Assembly: GCA_021307315.1 (NCBI GenBank)
Contig: JAJSPD010000039.1
Coordinates: forward strand, 1-64,000
From: Bisporella sp. PMI_857
Lineage: Eukaryota > Ascomycota > Leotiomycetes > Helotiales > Helotiaceae
Reading direction: 5' to 3'
Length of the DNA: 64,000 bases
Shown here: piece by piece, positions 60,132 to 64,000 of the stretch
Numbering within the stretch: position 1 is the stretch's first letter
Layout of the letters: each line of letters starts with the position of its first letter
Notes under the pieces: model-generated
The model's database searches: none
What the model was told of the DNA's origin: nothing
The model's input: the letters and a program-made list of their open reading frames with translations, nothing else
Translations under genes and position numbers: made by a program

Positions 60132-61287
60132 GTTGGTCAATACCCGGATTTCTATCTAGACACTGCTGATGGATGCATTGGGGATATTGGGTGATTTTTG
60201 ATTGTATTTTATTAGCTGATAGGTCCTTTAAGGGCATGAATAGATGTGTTTCTAGCACCCATGTGAGTATTTGGAACTAAGGCAGGCTGTGTGATCTTGT
60301 AGACGAGCTGCATGCATTTGTGTCTGAGCTTCCAGATGACCGAGAACTTGGTCTTCATTCTCGTAGGATTGTGTAATACTTTAGACCGTAATACCTTCCA
60401 GACCTCCCATTAGATTCAAAAGCTGGAACACAAGAATTACATATTTCCTCGCCTCTTGAGTTTGTTGAGGAGTGACTAGTAAATCAAATCTTGTATAGTG
60501 CTCGAAGATTTACATCTGCGGTACACGGAAGCAAAATCTCAATTGTTTTACCCTCTCCTTAAACAATCAAACCGGGCTGATACAACCATCTATCCTCTAA
60601 CTGTGCTTTCGAATATTATTCGTCTGGTATATCTTAATGTATAGCCGTCTGACTTTCCAGTGTACGAAAAGCAGGGATTGCAGAGGTTAAGATAACAGTG
60701 GTTGGAAGTTTTCTTGCGATGGGGATGAGCTGCTTTGATGCTTGTAATTAGGCATTACTCTATTATTCTACGGAAAAGGAAAACAGAATGAGCCTGGAGC
60801 CTTCAGGGTTTCCTTTGAAGCCAGTAGACGAGATTTTCTAGCTAATCCATGTTCGAACTCTAAGAGACCATGGATGATATGGAAAATTCAGATGGAATTG
60901 TTATTCACACTGATAAGGATCACGTGGTGATAGCAGCTGTTGGCTCTGCACCTCTCAGTACTGCAAGTTGCAGGCGCAGAAAGGCTGAGAGGGAATTATT
61001 TGAAATTTGACATAATACAAGCAAAAAGAAAACAATTTCGCTGATAGAACTGATTGTAGATCTTTCATAACGTGAATTGATTGTTTAGTGGCTGAAAAGC
61101 TCCCATAGTCAGCTCCATAGCATAGCAGGGGAAGGCTGCTTCGCCAAACAACCCCCCATTGTAGTTGGAATAGGGCTATTTGCGAGGGCAGAGCAAAACA
61201 AACAATCCGCAACCACCTTCCATCTACAATCATCAGGAATCCATCAATTCAATTAAACAAATATGCCCTGTGGAACCACAACGATCC
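60132..61287. other. Intergenic region, no gene seen
   Basis: About 1.15 kb between same-strand genes. CACGTG is at 60921-60926. Nothing else was recognised. Confidence 0.4.
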
Positions 61288-62753
61288 ATGGCTTCACAAT
61301 CTCTTCGATCGTCTAAGAAAAGCGATGGCCTTATAACACGATCAGCTTCACGCTCCCTAGGCAACCACCAGCTGCGATCTGGCCATGACCACACCCAGCA
61401 GCTCTCCAATATTCGAAAAAAGCGCGTCAGAGAGTCTACAGACGATAAAAATCACTCTGCGCCGATCAAGAAGCCAAAGCTTGCTGTTGAGATCCTGACA
61501 AATGCAAATCCGATTGTCCTCAATACAGATATGCGCCATCGGCGATCGACATCCCCAAACTCGAAACCTCCACCAAAACCAGCACAGCACAAAGCCTCCA
61601 CTCCACCACGAACCAACCATCAGCAGAAGGTTGTCAATGGCATCAAGCATGAGCTCGACCGGCTTCAACCTAAGCACGAAGACATTAAGGCGGCAGATCA
61701 CAAACGGTCTCTACGATCGCAGGAAGGTGGTCGCTATAAGAGTGAGCTGTCTGCATACTTTCCCGAGTATGATGAGGTGATTGGGAATGTGCCAAAGGAA
61801 GAGAGTAAGTTTGCCCTATGTGAGGATACAATTGAAATCGCTAATCTGTTCCAGGCATCTTGAACTACGATACTCCAATAATTGTGGTTGACAGCGCCAA
61901 GACAGCTACGAGCACCAAAACCAACGGCCATACGGCTGAAGCCTTCCTCAAAGAATTCCCTGATACGATCTTCGAAACGCTACACAATGCAGAACGGGTG
62001 GACTTCACGTTCCTAGCTCAACATTACAGAGATGGAGAGGAGGATCCGCTGTCAGATGCCTACTTTGAATCGATACACCGAAAGCCTGAGCGCCAGGAAA
62101 AGGCAATCCGGAACACTGACAAAGGAAGAGCCCAGCATGAAAAAGACCAAGTTATACGGCTGCTTGAGGGTTTACAGGGCCATGAATGGTTAAAACTAAT
62201 GGGCGTCAGCGGTATCACGGAGTCAAAGCGAAAAGATTACGAACCTGCACGAAGACACTTTATCACGGGATGTGAAATGATCATCGAGAAGTTCCGTATA
62301 TGGAGGGAAGAGGAGAAACGCCGGAAGCTTGAGAAAGATCAGGCCAAGGCAGAATCGGTCGAGGAAGGACGGGAGAAAAGCCTGATCAGTAATGGCGATC
62401 CTCCTGATTATAGCGATGTCGACGCCTCAGCTGCAAGACAATTACACGATGAAGCCATCGCCCGATGTGGCCCAGTACAGCGGATGGAGCGTAGGCCCAA
62501 AGTGGAGCCAATATCGCAGCCACCAAGGGTAGAGAAGGATATGAAGTCATTCTTCCAGGCACCTCACATTCGAGATGCTGCGCTGGGCAAACTTCGACGA
62601 AGCGGTAGGACTACTGCTGCATGGGGACATCCAATTCCAGATGTGCCTTCTGCAGATTTCAATCTTCCCGAAGAGCTGCGAGATGGGGATGTCTTGAGAG
62701 CACATGCCCGGCAGAAAAGACTTAGGAAGAGAGACAGAGGAAAGCCGTCCTGA
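61288..62753 (+). CDS. SAS4-domain protein (something about silencing, SAS complex subunit 4-like), 471 residues
   Basis: Chromatin factor. In yeast, Sas4 is part of the Sas2 histone acetyltransferase complex acting on H4 K16. Exons 61288-61804 and 61855-62753 (472 codons). The N-terminus is basic and Ser-rich (RKKRVRESTDDK, APIKKPKLAVE), a nuclear pattern. After ILNYDTPIIVVDS, the SAS4 signature appears: RAQHEKDQVIRLLEGLQGHEWLKLMGVSG, then YEPARRHFI and a Lys/Glu helix (FRIWREEEKRRKLEKDQ). The C-terminal GKLRRSGRTTAAWGHPIP and PEELRDGDVLRAHAR are typical of the fungal family. A complex equivalent to yeast SAS in this fungus is inferred. Confidence 0.85.
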
Positions 62754-63690
62754 GATGAAGCTGGGTTAGTGAAGGTGTTTTGGTATTACAGAAAATGGAT
62801 GGGCAAGTCTAAAAGCCTCTTGAAAGCGCTTCATTTGGCTTGGCCGGCTTTGTATAGGTATATTGAGCGTCAGGCGTTGTTTCGGGCTGGCGTTTGAACA
62901 AGAGATATCTGTAGGCGATTACTGTATCATAATCCCTTGCTGCTTGATGGCAGCGTTTAATGGAAATACCTCTCAAGTCTGACTTCGGTTCTTATCAATC
63001 TTGAATATATGACGTGGATGGCCTTGACAACCTGAGCAGCTCACTCAAAAAATAGTTTGCCTTATTCGCAAGGCTTGGAGAAAGGCTGAGTCACGTGAAT
63101 TGAACCGCGAGTTCTGTTTGGCGATTTCGACTCCATCCTCATACAACATCAGTTGAGGCAAAAGATTTACGCGTCGGTTTCGCCTTAACAAACACAATTA
63201 GGGCAAAATAATAGCAAAGCAGGCTTTAGGGGAATCATACATGTACGTTCACAACAAATTTCAGTGACTTCGGGGGTTTATCTTCCTTTCTGCGGTAGAG
63301 CGGCGTGATTGACTTGCAACCTAAGTGAATATCTCTTCCCCAAAGATACTTATAGCGCGATCGTTCTTCGAGCCCAAATCGCACCGCGAGTTCTCAGAGC
63401 CTCTCAAATTCATCTGCGAATAATTGCGCAAGCCTCCGACGACCAGTTCTAACGAGGTAGAATCGCAAAATCACGAGCCAACACCTTAACACCATTCAGA
63501 ATAAATAGAGGCGAAGATCAGGAAGGTAATGGGGAGTGTATTTTAGGAGCTCTGGCAAATCGTTAGACACGCCGAAAAGGGCAGCGCTGCTTTGATCTTA
63601 GTCAATGTTCATGCGCGATCTGTGTGCTAGAAGGCTGCTCGAGTTCTAACTGAGCTTCGGACCTAAAAGCAGCTTACGTTTGGACTCGAC
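62754..63690. other. Intergenic region with TAF2 promoter
   Basis: 937 bases between same-strand genes. It has CACGTG at 63092-63097 within GAGTCACGTGAAT, about 600 bases before the TAF2 start. No gene was seen. Confidence 0.35.
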
Positions 63691-64000
63691 ATGCCAGGAC
63701 TTCTGCTGGACGCCATGGAACCTCCAGCACCAGCGCCTGCGAAGGGACTTCATTCGTACGGCTTCGTGGTATCCCATCAAAAGGTTGAGCTTGATGTGGA
63801 TTTTGCGACACAGAGCCTAAAAGGACGGACTGAGATCACAATCCTCCCACAGGAGAAGAAGCTTGATGCGATCAATATTGATGCGCGGCAATGCAAGATA
63901 CACTTACGTGACATTCTGGTCAATAATGTGAAGGCGGTCGCAAGCTACGAGGATCCTCTGGAAACGTTGAATATCCCAGACTATATCAAATGGACTGCTA
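63691..64000 (+). CDS. taf2: TFIID subunit TAF2 (Tsm1), N-terminal part, cut by window end
   Basis: The frame from ATG 63691 is open to the end of the window (103 complete codons); a second ATG at 63712 (MEPPAPAPAK) is possible. The text HSYGFVVSHQKVELDVDFAT, then LKGRTEITILPQEKKLDAINIDARQC, matches the start of TAF2, whose N-terminal part has the fold of an M1 aminopeptidase without its active site. TAF2 binds core-promoter DNA in TFIID. The remainder of the gene (usually over 1,000 codons) lies outside the window. Confidence 0.85.
   Translation, partial: MPGLLLDAMEPPAPAPAKGLHSYGFVVSHQKVELDVDFATQSLKGRTEITILPQEKKLDAINIDARQCKIHLRDILVNNVKAVASYEDPLETLNIPDYIKWTA

Overview
This window looks like nuclear DNA of a filamentous ascomycete (Pezizomycotina). 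A class such as Leotiomycetes is plausible, but that is an impression and not shown by the sequence. The evidence is: genes on both strands in compact clusters, introns of about 45-80 bases with GT(A/G)NGT donors and CTAAC/CTAAT-like branch sites, fungal-specific families (fungal Hsp70-like ATPase, Goodbye-type STAND receptor, cerato-platanin, Scm3, RCR-like protein, fungal HerA-like ATPase), and AT-rich gene-poor gaps. For most genes I rebuilt the exon joins by hand, and in those the exon lengths sum to a multiple of three.

Layout. 0-12.8 kb is an accessory-looking block. It holds a broken lipase-like piece of a STAND-type protein at the edge, a fungal Hsp70-like ATPase (minus), an unrecognised 627-residue charged protein, a 771-residue protein with a PD-(D/E)XK nuclease-like core, and an 855-residue sterol-glucosyltransferase-like enzyme (minus). 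12.8-14.3 kb is non-coding and carries a 306-bp imperfect inverted repeat. 14.3-22 kb is housekeeping: Scm3 (CENP-A chaperone, minus) divergent from Atg6/Beclin 1 (plus), then TFIIS (minus). 22-28.6 kb is sparse, with an SDR oxidoreductase and a DUF1295-type membrane reductase. 28.6-37.1 kb holds a secreted Ser/Thr-rich protein, RNase P subunit Rpp1 divergent from CK2 alpha, and a mitochondrial-type cysteine synthase divergent from an NDUFAF7-like methyltransferase. 37.7-46.2 kb holds a HerA-like P-loop ATPase (minus) and a large intact NLR-like receptor of 1551 residues (plus). 47-51 kb holds a 2-oxoglutarate/Fe(II) dioxygenase divergent from an MFS transporter. 51-53 kb is AT-rich, with a short tandem duplication and a 174-bp MITE with TA target duplication, followed by a cerato-platanin. 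55-64 kb is again conserved: RCR-like protein, a nuclear hypothetical protein divergent from alanyl-tRNA synthetase, a SAS4-domain protein, and the start of TAF2, cut by the window end.

Together the conserved genes serve transcription and chromatin (TFIIS, TAF2, SAS4, Scm3), RNA and translation (Rpp1, AlaRS), autophagy (Atg6), signalling (CK2) and mitochondria (NDUFAF7-like, Mcy1-like). The variable parts hold candidate immunity or recognition genes (NLR-like protein, lipase-like remnant, PD-(D/E)XK protein) and secreted proteins. No rRNA, tRNA or CRISPR array was recognised. The strongest candidates for less-described biology are the Goodbye-STAND-TPR-zinc protein, the eukaryotic HerA-like ATPase with its interrupted upstream reading frame, and the PD-(D/E)XK gene beside an orphan DNA-binding-like gene.
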